A DNA stretch of 64,000 bases from Bradyrhizobium monzae (GTDB lineage Bacteria > Pseudomonadota > Alphaproteobacteria > Rhizobiales > Xanthobacteraceae). The stretch spans positions 1-64,000 of the forward strand of contig NZ_JAIRDQ010000015.1 in assembly GCF_021458635.1 (NCBI RefSeq). Direction: 5' to 3'. The notes beneath the pieces were generated by a model. The model worked only from the letters and a program-made list of their open reading frames with translations. It had not been told where the DNA came from and made no database searches. Within the stretch, counting starts at the first letter, position 1, and each line of letters starts with the position of its first letter. A program made the translations under genes and the position numbers. This document shows, in pieces, positions 23,099-30,604 of this stretch.

Positions 23099-23170
23099 CT
23101 ATGCGCGCACGCCTCCCCGGGCCCCGAAGGCCGTGGTGGTTTTGCTCGCGCATTTGATGGTCGTGGACAT
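23099..23170 (-). CDS. Thr-rich leader peptide upstream of asd
   Basis: A 23-codon reading frame beginning MSTTIKCASKTTT, with Thr at codons 3, 4, 11, 12 and 13, Ile at 5 and Lys at 6 and 10, ending RGGVRA. Threonine, isoleucine and lysine are all end products of the Asd pathway. An in-frame TAA four codons upstream fixes this ATG as the first possible start. There is no ribosome site, but the predicted transcription start coincides with the ATG, so translation would be leaderless, as reported for rhizobial trpL. A terminator and asd follow. Confidence 0.6.
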   Translation of the reverse strand: MSTTIKCASKTTTAFGARGGVRA

Positions 23171-23178
23171 GGCGGCGA

Positions 23179-23207
23179 CTTATGCGGGAGAGTCTGGCGC
23201 CCGTCAA
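23179..23207 (-). promoter_or_regulatory. Core promoter of the asd leader transcript
   Basis: On the minus strand TTGACG (23207-23202), a 17-nt spacer and CATAAG (23184-23179) make a good sigma-70-type promoter. The expected start is 23171-23170, the first base of the leader-peptide ATG. Confidence 0.65.
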
Positions 23208-23235
23208 TGGCTTTTGGGCGGGATTGTGGCCTGCG

Positions 23236-23841
23236 TTACTTGCCTCGGGCGCCCGGCGGCTCGAGGATGACCTCCTTGAGGTCGTCGCCGCTGATAACGA
23301 CGATCGCGAAATTGAGCCGGCCGCGTTCGCGCACCAATCCGCCACTGATGGCCTTGCCGGACGCCGCCTGCTCGGCGACGCGCACCGCATCCGCCAGGCG
23401 GTGCCTGATGGTGCCGAGCGCGGCGAGATTGCTGCGATCCTCACGGTCCAGCTCCGCCAGGGGCAGGGCGGCTTCGCCGCCCATGAGCTCGCCGGTCGCG
23501 GCATTGATGGTGTGCCGCCAGATCCGGTCGTTGTGCAGGGTCTTGACCCGGTACACCGGTACGCCCGCGCCGCCGTCGAAGCTGACATCCGCAGTCGTCG
23601 CGCCGGCATGACGGGCTTCCGCAATGGCCATGGCCTGGCTGATCGAGATCGACGAGCTGCGGAAGCGTTCGATCTCGCGACTGACGGCCTGGCGGTCCGC
23701 CGCGGCGTCACCATCTGTCTCACCGTGAAGGGCAGTAGGTGTATTGCCGGCCGAGACAATCGCGCGGGCCGGCGCTGCGACAAGCAGGCCCGACAGGGCG
23801 ATCGCCAGCAACGGCCAGGTGCGTCGTCGTGCTGCCTTCAT
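23236..23841 (-). CDS. PepSY-domain exported protein
   Basis: A 201-residue protein with a signal peptide (1-30, ending PARAI). The PepSY domain lies around residues 70-130 (ISISQAMAIAEARHAGATTA ... GVPVYRVKTLHNDRIWRHTI ... GELMG). PepSY proteins are thought to modulate proteases or bind ligands in the envelope. The ATG at 23841 has GAGGG 8 nt upstream. A palindromic operator overlapping a promoter lies about 180 nt upstream and matches a second one near the patatin gene, suggesting control by the neighbouring TetR protein. Confidence 0.8.
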   Translation of the reverse strand: MKAARRRTWPLLAIALSGLLVAAPARAIVSAGNTPTALHGETDGDAAADRQAVSREIERFRSSSISISQAMAIAEARHAGATTADVSFDGGAGVPVYRVKTLHNDRIWRHTINAATGELMGGEAALPLAELDREDRSNLAALGTIRHRLADAVRVAEQAASGKAISGGLVRERGRLNFAIVVISGDDLKEVILEPPGARGK

Positions 23842-24013
23842 GTTCGGAACCCTCGCCCGGCGAGTGTGCCGGATAATCGTAAAGAAGTCGCGGCCGACCA
23901 CGGGCAATGGCCGGCCGCTGATTGTCGCGACGGGCTGTACCCGCCGCGGCGATCAAAGCGGTACGGACCTCTTTTGGGGCTGGTGAAAAAAGCGGCCCGC
24001 ACCACTCAATAAC

Positions 24014-24045
24014 AAAACAATACCGTATCGTTTTATTTTGGTCAA
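24014..24045 (-). promoter_or_regulatory. TetR-type operator over a promoter (site 1)
   Basis: The palindrome AAAAC-A-ATAC-C-GTAT-C-GTTTT spans 24014-24034. On the minus strand it lies in the spacer and -10 of a promoter (TTGACC at 24045-24040, 17 nt, TATTGT at 24022-24017) reading toward the PepSY gene. The half-site order matches site 2 at 26245. Confidence 0.65.
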
Positions 24046-24094
24046 CGGAAACACCCTCGTCCGCAGGGGACAGGCGGGCAGTCTCACGGAAATG

Positions 24095-24841
24095 TCAGCG
24101 TGGCGGGCGGCGTCGTCGAGGTCCCTTGGCGACGCTTGGGACGCGATCGGCAGGTCCGAGCGCGCCGGCCAGGAATAGCTTGATCGCCGCGCGCATCCGC
24201 TTCTCGGCGGCCTTGAGTTCCATCGGCGTGCCGAACGTTGCCATGCGGTGAGTGTGGCCAACGACGACATCGAGGAACACTTCGGCCGCGATCGTGGTGT
24301 CGTCGACATCGAGCGCGGCTTGCGCCACCAGATGGTCGAAGAAACGTGTGGTAGTGGCGACGGCTTTGAGCCAGCCTTCTTCCTTGCCGAGCTTGGCAAT
24401 GTCGGGAAAGTTGATGGCCTGTGACGTCATCATACGGCTGAACGCCATGGCGTCGGGCCCGCAGGTGAAATTGAGCATTTCGCGCCCGATCTCCACGAGC
24501 CGCTGCTCGACCGAAATGTCGGACGAACTGCCGAGCTGCGTCTCGGCCGCTGCTGACAGCGGCGCAAGCCAGCGCGCGATCTCGCGCCTCAGCACCGCCG
24601 TGAACAGCCCGCGCTTGTCGCCGTAACGGGAATAGACCGTCGGCTTGCTCACGCGAGCGGCCTCCGCCACCGCGTCGAGCGAGGTCGCATCGAAACCGCG
24701 ATCGAGGAACAGGCGGGTGGCGACCTCGATCAGCCGCTGATCGCGCTCGATCGCAGCACTCTTGGTCGGCCGGCCACCGCGCGATTTCGAGGCCTCGCGG
24801 CGCGGTGCAGCCGTTCTTGTCTTGGTCGCAGCCAATCCCAT
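24095..24841 (-). CDS. TetR/AcrR-family transcriptional regulator
   Basis: A dimeric DNA-binding repressor candidate of 248 residues. The N-terminal helix-turn-helix occupies about residues 35-80 (LIEVATRLFLDRGFDATSLDAVAEAARVSKPTVYSRYGDKRGLF). A C-terminal AefR-like ligand-binding region follows, and the tail is Arg/Pro-rich. The start is uncertain: an ATG at 24889 is also possible, and neither has a ribosome site. It lies between the PepSY and patatin genes on the same strand. Palindromic sites of the expected kind lie before both neighbours. Confidence 0.88.
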   Translation of the reverse strand: MGLAATKTRTAAPRREASKSRGGRPTKSAAIERDQRLIEVATRLFLDRGFDATSLDAVAEAARVSKPTVYSRYGDKRGLFTAVLRREIARWLAPLSAAAETQLGSSSDISVEQRLVEIGREMLNFTCGPDAMAFSRMMTSQAINFPDIAKLGKEEGWLKAVATTTRFFDHLVAQAALDVDDTTIAAEVFLDVVVGHTHRMATFGTPMELKAAEKRMRAAIKLFLAGALGPADRVPSVAKGPRRRRPPR

Positions 24842-24988
24842 GCCCAATGATATGCCCAATGATTCTTGCGCGGTCGTGCCAGGGTGCATTGCTGTATAAC
24901 GCGCAGCAACCGGGGCGTCATCGCGAATCTGGCCGAATTGGCCGTATCGTCAACGATCCCGGTACGATGCCGTTCCGCAATGCGGACC

Positions 24989-26170
24989 TCACGGCATCCG
25001 CGAGGTCCAGGCCTGGCCGCCGGCCGCTTTCTCATATCCGTATTGGTACAGCGCCCGCATATAGCCGGTGTCGAACCCTTCGGACGTCGGCGCCGGATAG
25101 TCGCGCTCGATGTAGGAGAGATGGAAGCCGAGGTGGTTGCGCTGGGCGAAATCATAGGTCGAGAAGATGATCGAGCGTGTCTGCGATTGCGTGATCGAGG
25201 ACAGGCTGCGTGAGGCGACATCGATCGTGCTGTTGGCGACGAGCTCGAAATTGCGTTCGATCTTCTTGTTGACGAGGATGTAGATGTCCATCTTCGCGTT
25301 GCCGGGCAGGCGTCCCTGGAACAGCAGGGCCTCCGGCAGGGTCAGCACGGGCGCCGTCACGCCGCCGTCGACATGCATCTCCTGAAACCTCTGACCCCTG
25401 CCTTCAGCCTCGATCAGGATCGGCGGAAACACCAAGGGGATGCTGGCGGACGCCGCCATCACGTCGCGAAACAGCTTGAGCGCCTCGGGCGTACCGACCG
25501 CGGCGATCTTGCCCATGTCCCAGATTGCGGTGCGCTGGGTGTCGAGATCGGTGGTGACCACCAGCAGCCGGCGGCCCTTGGCATTCTCGCGGGCGACCTG
25601 CGCCATGATCTCCGGTCCGACATAGCGCGCGACGAGCTCGCGCAGCCGCGTATTGCCGAACAGGCCGGAGCCGAACAGCACGCGCATGATGCTGGGATCG
25701 TTCAGCAGGCTCTCGGCGATGCCGCTGGTATAGAGCTCCCGCAACGTGTCGTCATATTGCGATCCGAGGAAGGCAAAGGGCGCGATCAGGCCGCCGGTGC
25801 TCACGCCCGAGACGACGGAGAAGGTCGGGCGGTTACGAGCCGCGGTCCAGCCGTTCAGTACGCCGACGCCGTAGGCGCCATCGGCACCGCCGCCTGACAG
25901 CGCCAGGTAGGTTTTGCTGCCCGTCGCCTTGTCCTGTTCGAAGCTGAACTTGGTGATGGGCTCATCGGCATAGCGCCGCAGGCCGTCGATATCGAGCACG
26001 CGCGAGTTGCTCGCATCCGCCGCCGTATAGGGCGTGCGGGGGAGCGAGGTGCAGGCGGCGAGCGCCAGGCTGCACGCGAGTGCCAGCGACCTGAGCAGGC
26101 GGGTGCCTGTCCGCTTCGTCCAGCCATCGGGGAGGGCGGACATCTCAGTCGCATAATTGGGAAGGGGCAT
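24989..26170 (-). CDS. Patatin-like phospholipase lipoprotein
   Basis: A 393-residue lipid acyl hydrolase. A lipobox (SLALAAC near residue 40) points to a lipid-anchored envelope protein. The catalytic parts are clear: oxyanion loop SGGGADGAYGVGVL near 93, nucleophile Ser in GVSTGG near 125, and catalytic Asp in HVDGGV near 268. Patatin-type enzymes cleave phospholipids or lipid esters. The start at 26170 is not certain; ATGs at 26191 (GTG/ATG region) and 26143 are alternatives. A TetR-type operator lies about 75 nt upstream. Confidence 0.88.
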   Translation of the reverse strand: MPLPNYATEMSALPDGWTKRTGTRLLRSLALACSLALAACTSLPRTPYTAADASNSRVLDIDGLRRYADEPITKFSFEQDKATGSKTYLALSGGGADGAYGVGVLNGWTAARNRPTFSVVSGVSTGGLIAPFAFLGSQYDDTLRELYTSGIAESLLNDPSIMRVLFGSGLFGNTRLRELVARYVGPEIMAQVARENAKGRRLLVVTTDLDTQRTAIWDMGKIAAVGTPEALKLFRDVMAASASIPLVFPPILIEAEGRGQRFQEMHVDGGVTAPVLTLPEALLFQGRLPGNAKMDIYILVNKKIERNFELVANSTIDVASRSLSSITQSQTRSIIFSTYDFAQRNHLGFHLSYIERDYPAPTSEGFDTGYMRALYQYGYEKAAGGQAWTSRMP

Positions 26171-26244
26171 CGGTCGGCGGCTGACGATCACGCATCTACA
26201 GCCGCTGGCAATTTGCCGCGGCGTCTCGTCCGGCCCCCGCTATT

Positions 26245-26263
26245 AAACTATACTGTATCGTTT
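26245..26263 (-). promoter_or_regulatory. TetR-type operator (site 2)
   Basis: AAAC-T-ATAC-T-GTAT-C-GTTT is the same palindrome as at 24014. On the minus strand it overlaps a possible promoter (TTGATA at 26273-26268 and TATAGT at 26252-26247) directed at the patatin gene. tgt starts 82 nt to the right and could also be affected. Confidence 0.65.
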
Positions 26264-26345
26264 TATTTATCAAGCGTGACCGATATCACGTCCGCGTCAG
26301 CGGTGTCCCAGTCTGGGGCATCGCGGCCCGGGCGGGTTGATCGAC

Positions 26346-27521
26346 ATGTCCCGACACGCAATAAGCACCGCCATGAATCTTCCTGATACCGGTCTACCCA
26401 ATCATTTCGAACTGCTCGCCAGCGATCGCTCAGCGCGCACCGGCCGCCTGACCACACCTCATGGGGTGGTACGCACGCCCGCTTTCATGCCGGTCGGTAC
26501 CGCCGGTGCCATGAAGGGCATGCACTGGCGCGAGGTGCGCGACGCCGGCGCCGACATCGTGCTCGGCAATACCTATCATCTGATGCTGCGTCCCGGCGCT
26601 GAGCGCATCAACGCACTCGGTGGTCTGCAGAGATTTACCGGATGGAACGGGCCGATGCTGACGGATTCCGGCGGCTTCCAGGTGATGTCGCTGTCGGACC
26701 TGCGCAAGATCAGCGAGCACGCTGTCACCTTCCGGTCGCATATCGACGGCGCCAAGATCGAACTGTCGCCGGAGCGCTCGATCGAGGTGCAACGCCTGCT
26801 CGGCTCCGACATCGCGATGCAGATGGACGAATGCGTGCGGCTGCCGGCGGAGCGCGACGACATCGACCGCGCGATGCGGCTTTCGCTGCGCTGGGCCGAG
26901 CGAAGCAAGCGGGCCTTCGAGAGCGCGCCCGACGGCTACATGCTGTTCGGTATCGTCCAGGGCGGCGACATTCCTCAGCTGCGCCATGCCAGCGCGGAAG
27001 GCCTGGTCGCGATCGGCTTCCATGGCTATGCGATCGGCGGCCTTGCTGTTGGCGAGCCGCAGGCGGTGATGCTGGCGATGATCGACGAGACCGCGCCGGC
27101 GCTGCCGACTGACCGCCCGCGTTACCTGATGGGCGTCGGCACGCCCGACGACATTCTCGAGGCGGTGAAGCGCGGCATCGACATGTTCGACTGCGTGATG
27201 CCGACCCGCAATGGCCGCCACGGCGTCGCCTTCACGCGCTTCGGCCAGGTCAATCTGCGCAACGCGCGCCACTCCGACGATCCACGTCCGCTCGACGAAG
27301 AGAGCTCATGGCCGTCGGCGCGCAATTACGCGCGCGCTTACCTGCACCATCTCGTCAAGGCCGGCGAGACGCTGGGGGCGATGCTGCTGTCTGAAATCAA
27401 TATCGCTTACTACCAGTTCCTGATGCAGGGCATCAGGGACGCGATCGCACACGGAACGTTCGACGAGTTCTACCAGCGCACGCGCGAGGACTGGGCGAGG
27501 GGCGATATCGCCCCGCGCTAG
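26346..27521 (+). CDS. tgt: Queuine/preQ1 tRNA-guanine transglycosylase lacking the Cys zinc ligands
   Basis: Exchanges guanine-34 of certain tRNAs for preQ1, feeding QueA. The 391 residues show TDSGGFQVMSLS near 102 (general acid Asp), GIVQGG near 203, GYAIGGLAVGE near 232 and the nucleophile Asp in GIDMFDCVMPTRNGRHG near 283. The structural zinc site normally reads CxCxxC between LD and RNY, but here it is EESSWPSA, with no cysteine. The downstream YLHHL His is kept. The ATG at 26346 is one of three candidates (TTG 26337, ATG 26373). Confidence 0.93.
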   Translation: MSRHAISTAMNLPDTGLPNHFELLASDRSARTGRLTTPHGVVRTPAFMPVGTAGAMKGMHWREVRDAGADIVLGNTYHLMLRPGAERINALGGLQRFTGWNGPMLTDSGGFQVMSLSDLRKISEHAVTFRSHIDGAKIELSPERSIEVQRLLGSDIAMQMDECVRLPAERDDIDRAMRLSLRWAERSKRAFESAPDGYMLFGIVQGGDIPQLRHASAEGLVAIGFHGYAIGGLAVGEPQAVMLAMIDETAPALPTDRPRYLMGVGTPDDILEAVKRGIDMFDCVMPTRNGRHGVAFTRFGQVNLRNARHSDDPRPLDEESSWPSARNYARAYLHHLVKAGETLGAMLLSEINIAYYQFLMQGIRDAIAHGTFDEFYQRTREDWARGDIAPR

Positions 27522-27736
27522 TTGCAAACGATCCGTTGCTTGACGGCGTGCTTGGTGACGAAGCCGTAGCCGCAGGTGTCGCAGGTCCAGAGATAGCTGA
27601 TCACGTGGTCCGAGACGTAGGCGGATGCTTCGGCGGCGACCATGGAGTCGGCGCAAACGGGACAGGTGGGCAACTCGCTGCAACGCGGATCGCGCTTCAT
27701 CACTACGGTCGACAACACTTCAGCGACTGCTGACAT
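27518..27736 (-). CDS. Small zinc-ribbon protein of unknown function
   Basis: A 72-residue protein with two Cys pairs, CPVC near residue 25 and CDTC near 52, spaced as in a zinc ribbon. It ends RIVCN. GGGAGG lies 8 nt before the ATG, supporting real translation. Its stop codon overlaps the end of tgt on the other strand. The related small protein at 48681 also carries two CxxC pairs. It could bind nucleic acid or a protein partner; nothing more can be said. Confidence 0.75.
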   Translation of the reverse strand: MSAVAEVLSTVVMKRDPRCSELPTCPVCADSMVAAEASAYVSDHVISYLWTCDTCGYGFVTKHAVKQRIVCN

Positions 27737-27939
27737 TGTGGTGACCTCCCTGCTTGAGACTTAGGTCTAACATAAGCAGAATCAGTTGACGAGGTCGCAA
27801 CACAAATGCGTTGATTTTTCGTAATTGCTTCTGCTTGGCACTTTCTCTGCTTTGGTTCCGCCTCTATCGCAATGCAAACAACAGTGTGCGTTGCGACAGG
27901 TTGGATGACATTCCGTTGATGGATGTCGTGTCAGGCCGC

Positions 27940-28430
27940 TCAGGGCGCTTGGACCTGCACCGGTTTTCCAACTTCGGTCATGGAGCCAGGTGCGATGACG
28001 AGATAGCGACGCGCGTCTGGTGTGTCGCTCTGCACAATCTGACGGATCGGACCCAGGGCGTTCACGATCGCCGATCCGGCTGGGTTCGTCATGAAGCCGG
28101 CCAGGGGGTCGAGCTTGCCGATGCGGTCGGGATACGTGGCGAGCGCCAGCACGTCGGCGTGCTTCGGTTCGAGGCTTGTTGCTGCAGCCTGCCGACCGGA
28201 ATTGTGGCGACCTTGGTGAAGTCGTCGGTGCGGGAGACCTGGATCTCGTTGAGCCCGCCAACCGTGATGTAGGCGAACTGTCCGTTCGCGTTACGGGCGA
28301 TGTTCATGCGGAGAGTGGACGACCTTGACGGCGGCGGCGCCGGATCAAACGCAAGGCGCATGACGGCGATCTCCTGCTGCTCATCGACAATCTGCGGTCG
28401 CACAGAGGCACCTGAAAAAATGTCTGCAAC
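27940..28430 (-). pseudogene. Remnant of a YVTN beta-propeller protein
   Basis: Two pieces of propeller-like sequence occur in different frames. An upstream piece reads MNIARNANGQFAYITVGGLNEIQV and FTKVATIPVG (28310-28200). A downstream piece reads LALATYPDRIGKLDPLAG to KPVQVQAP (28152-27940). A frameshift near 28165 separates them and the N-terminal half is missing. The family is that of the intact gene at 705. The remnant lies on the strand opposite to cysK and tgt. Confidence 0.6.
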
Positions 28431-28469
28431 CGATTGAAAATCCGCGCGAATGTGAAATCGACATCGTTG

Positions 28470-28574
28470 ATGGAAGTCGATCGCGCGTGTTGCTATTGTG
28501 ATTGCGCAGACGTTGACGGTCATGCGATCCAGACGCACGGGAACGCCGCGAATCGTCGCAACAGGGAGTTGATC
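28470..28574 (+). promoter_or_regulatory. cysK leader with a cysteine-codon cluster
   Basis: From an ATG at 28470 the frame reads MEVDRACCYCDCADV, with four Cys codons in six (28488-28505). It stays open into cysK without a stop. Either this is a short sensing leader that is read in frame with cysK, or the enzyme has an N-terminally extended form. No intrinsic terminator is visible between it and cysK. Confidence 0.4.
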
Positions 28575-29552
28575 ATGGACGCATCGTCCAAGACGGGTGC
28601 AGGACACCAACCCGGCCGCGGCCGGATCTATGACTCGATCGTCGAGGCTTTCGGCGACACGCCGACCGTGCGCCTGCGCCGGCTGCCCGGCATGCACGGC
28701 GTCAACGCGACCATTCTGGCAAAGCTTGAATATTTCAATCCGGCCGCGAGCGTGAAGGACCGCATCGGCGCGGCCATGGTCATCGCCATGGAAAAGGCTG
28801 GCATCATCAAGCCCGACACCGTGCTGATCGAGCCGACCTCCGGCAATACCGGCATCGCGCTCGCCTTTGTCGCGGCCTCGCGCGGCTATCGGCTGAAGCT
28901 GGTGATGCCGGAGTCCATGTCGATCGAACGGCGCAAGATGCTGGCGTTCCTCGGTGCCGAGCTGGTGCTGACGCCGGCCGCGCAAGGCATGAAAGGCGCG
29001 ATCGCCGCGGCCGAAGAACTTCTGAAGACGACGCCGAACTCGGTGATGCCGCAGCAGTTCAAGAACCTCGCCAATCCCGAGGTGCATCGCCGCACCACGG
29101 CGGAGGAGATCTGGAACGACACCGCGGGTAATATCGACTTCTTCGTCGCCGGCGTTGGCACCGGCGGCACCATCACCGGTGTCGGTCAGGTCCTCAAGCC
29201 GCGCAAGGCGTCGTTGCGCGTGGTTGCGGTCGAGCCGGAGGAGAGCCCGGTGCTGTCAGGCGGCCAGCACACGCCGCACAAGATCCAGGGCATCGGCGCT
29301 GGCTTCGTGCCCGATATTCTCGACCGCTCCGTGATCGATGAGATCGTGAAGGTCAACTCGACCGCGGCGATAGAGACCTCGCGGGCACTGGCGCGGCACG
29401 AGGGTATTCCGGGCGGCATCTCCTCAGGCGCGGCGATCGCCGCAGCGCTTGAGATCGGCAAGCGGCCGGAAGCTGCGGGAAAAACCATCCTGGCTATAGT
29501 GCCGTCCTTCTCCGAGCGGTATCTTTCGACAGTTCTGTTTGAAGGAATCTGA
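28575..29552 (+). CDS. cysK: Cysteine synthase (O-acetylserine sulfhydrylase)
   Basis: A PLP enzyme that makes cysteine from O-acetylserine and sulfide. The 325 residues contain the PLP Lys in NPAASVKDRIG near 58, the Asn-containing loop PTSGNTGIALA near 86, the phosphate loop GVGTGGTITGVG near 195, and the Ser of GGISSGAA near 283. The ATG at 28575 is supported by AGGGAG 6 nt upstream, and family length agrees. The frame continues open upstream through a Cys-codon cluster. A small BrnA-like gene follows after 3 nt and should be co-transcribed. Confidence 0.95.
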   Translation: MDASSKTGAGHQPGRGRIYDSIVEAFGDTPTVRLRRLPGMHGVNATILAKLEYFNPAASVKDRIGAAMVIAMEKAGIIKPDTVLIEPTSGNTGIALAFVAASRGYRLKLVMPESMSIERRKMLAFLGAELVLTPAAQGMKGAIAAAEELLKTTPNSVMPQQFKNLANPEVHRRTTAEEIWNDTAGNIDFFVAGVGTGGTITGVGQVLKPRKASLRVVAVEPEESPVLSGGQHTPHKIQGIGAGFVPDILDRSVIDEIVKVNSTAAIETSRALARHEGIPGGISSGAAIAAALEIGKRPEAAGKTILAIVPSFSERYLSTVLFEGI

Positions 29553-29555
29553 GAG

Positions 29556-29795
29556 ATGGCGGATCAACCGAGACGGCCGCGCACACTTGGCGATGCGCGG
29601 TCGGAGGCCGAGGCAGCGTTCAAGAAGGTGACCGCCAAGGTCGCCGTGGCGCCGCCGAAGCCGAACGTGGCGCCGGGGATCAAGGAGCAGGTCACCCTGC
29701 GCATTGATCAGGACGTGCTGGAGTTCTTCCAGGGGGGCGGTCCGGGCTGGCAGGACCGCATCAACGAGGCGCTGCGCAAGGCGGCGGGGAAGTAG
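29556..29795 (+). CDS. BrnA/DUF4415-like small protein
   Basis: A 79-residue protein. Residues 45-79 (VTLRIDQDVLEFFQGGGPGWQDRINEALRKA) match the C-terminal ribbon-helix-helix of BrnA-type antitoxins (DUF4415). In type II systems this part binds DNA and represses the operon. No BrnT toxin gene adjoins it, and it starts 3 nt after cysK, so it is an orphan. It may be a leftover antitoxin or a small regulator recruited to the cysK transcript. Confidence 0.8.
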   Translation: MADQPRRPRTLGDARSEAEAAFKKVTAKVAVAPPKPNVAPGIKEQVTLRIDQDVLEFFQGGGPGWQDRINEALRKAAGK

Positions 29796-29840
29796 CGCCA
29801 GCGCCAGATCGGGGCGCCCAAAACCGGCGCAGCTGCGCAT

Positions 29841-30593
29841 TCAGAGGACCTGCGACAGGAACCGCTGGGTTCGCTCGTCCTTGGCCGCCGTGAACAATGT
29901 CTCCGGAGGGCCGTGCTCGACGATCACGCCGCGATCGGTGAAGTAGACGTGGTCGGCGACGTCGCGAGCGAAGTTCATTTCGTGGGTGACGAGGATGCAG
30001 GTCATCCCATCCTCGGCCAGCTCCCGGATGGTGACCAGGACCTCCTTGACCGTTTCCGGGTCGAGTGCGGCGGTCACTTCGTCGAACAGCATGATGTCCG
30101 GTCGCATCGCCAGTGAGCGGGCAATCGCGACGCGCTGCTGTTGTCCGCCCGAGAGTTCGCCGGGATAGCTGTCCTCCTTCCCTGCGAGCCGGACCTTGGC
30201 GAGCAGCGCCCGGGCGCGCGCTTCGACCTCGGCGCGATCCTGGCGGAGAACATGGATCGGCGCCATCATCACGTTCTGCAGCGCAGTCTTGTGCGGGAAC
30301 AGATTGTACTGCTGAAATACCATCCCGACCTTGCGGCGAAGCGCCAGCTTGTCGAGCCTGGGATCGGTGACCTCGATGCCTTCGATTTGAATGCTGCCGG
30401 ACGTGATCGGCTGAAGTGCATTGATGCAGCGGATCAGTGTGGATTTCCCCGATCCCGACGGGCCGATGATGCAGATCACCTCGCCCTTCCGGACCGAAAA
30501 GCTGATGCCTTTCAGGACTTCGAGCGCGCCAAAGGATTTTCTGACGTCGACGCATTCAACGATGGGCTGATCCGGAGTCCAGCTCGTGGCCAT
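29841..30593 (-). CDS. Polar amino-acid ABC transporter ATPase
   Basis: A 250-residue cytoplasmic ATPase of the PAAT family (GlnQ/HisP/OccP type) that drives import. It has Walker A GPSGSGKST near 43, Q-loop VFQQYNLFPHKTALQNV near 90, signature LSGGQQQRVAIAR near 148, Walker B IMLFDEVTAALD near 171 and switch His in VTHEM near 209. GAGGGAGAAG precedes the ATG. It is the last gene of the leftward order substrate-binding protein, permease, permease, ATPase. Confidence 0.93.
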   Translation of the reverse strand: MATSWTPDQPIVECVDVRKSFGALEVLKGISFSVRKGEVICIIGPSGSGKSTLIRCINALQPITSGSIQIEGIEVTDPRLDKLALRRKVGMVFQQYNLFPHKTALQNVMMAPIHVLRQDRAEVEARARALLAKVRLAGKEDSYPGELSGGQQQRVAIARSLAMRPDIMLFDEVTAALDPETVKEVLVTIRELAEDGMTCILVTHEMNFARDVADHVYFTDRGVIVEHGPPETLFTAAKDERTQRFLSQVL

Positions 30594-30604
30594 GCTCTTC
30601 TCCC

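Noticed and set aside
27835..27850. Sigma-54-like TGGCAC...TGC on the plus strand
   Set aside because: The -12 element is poor and it points into the antisense of a decayed gene, with nothing to express.
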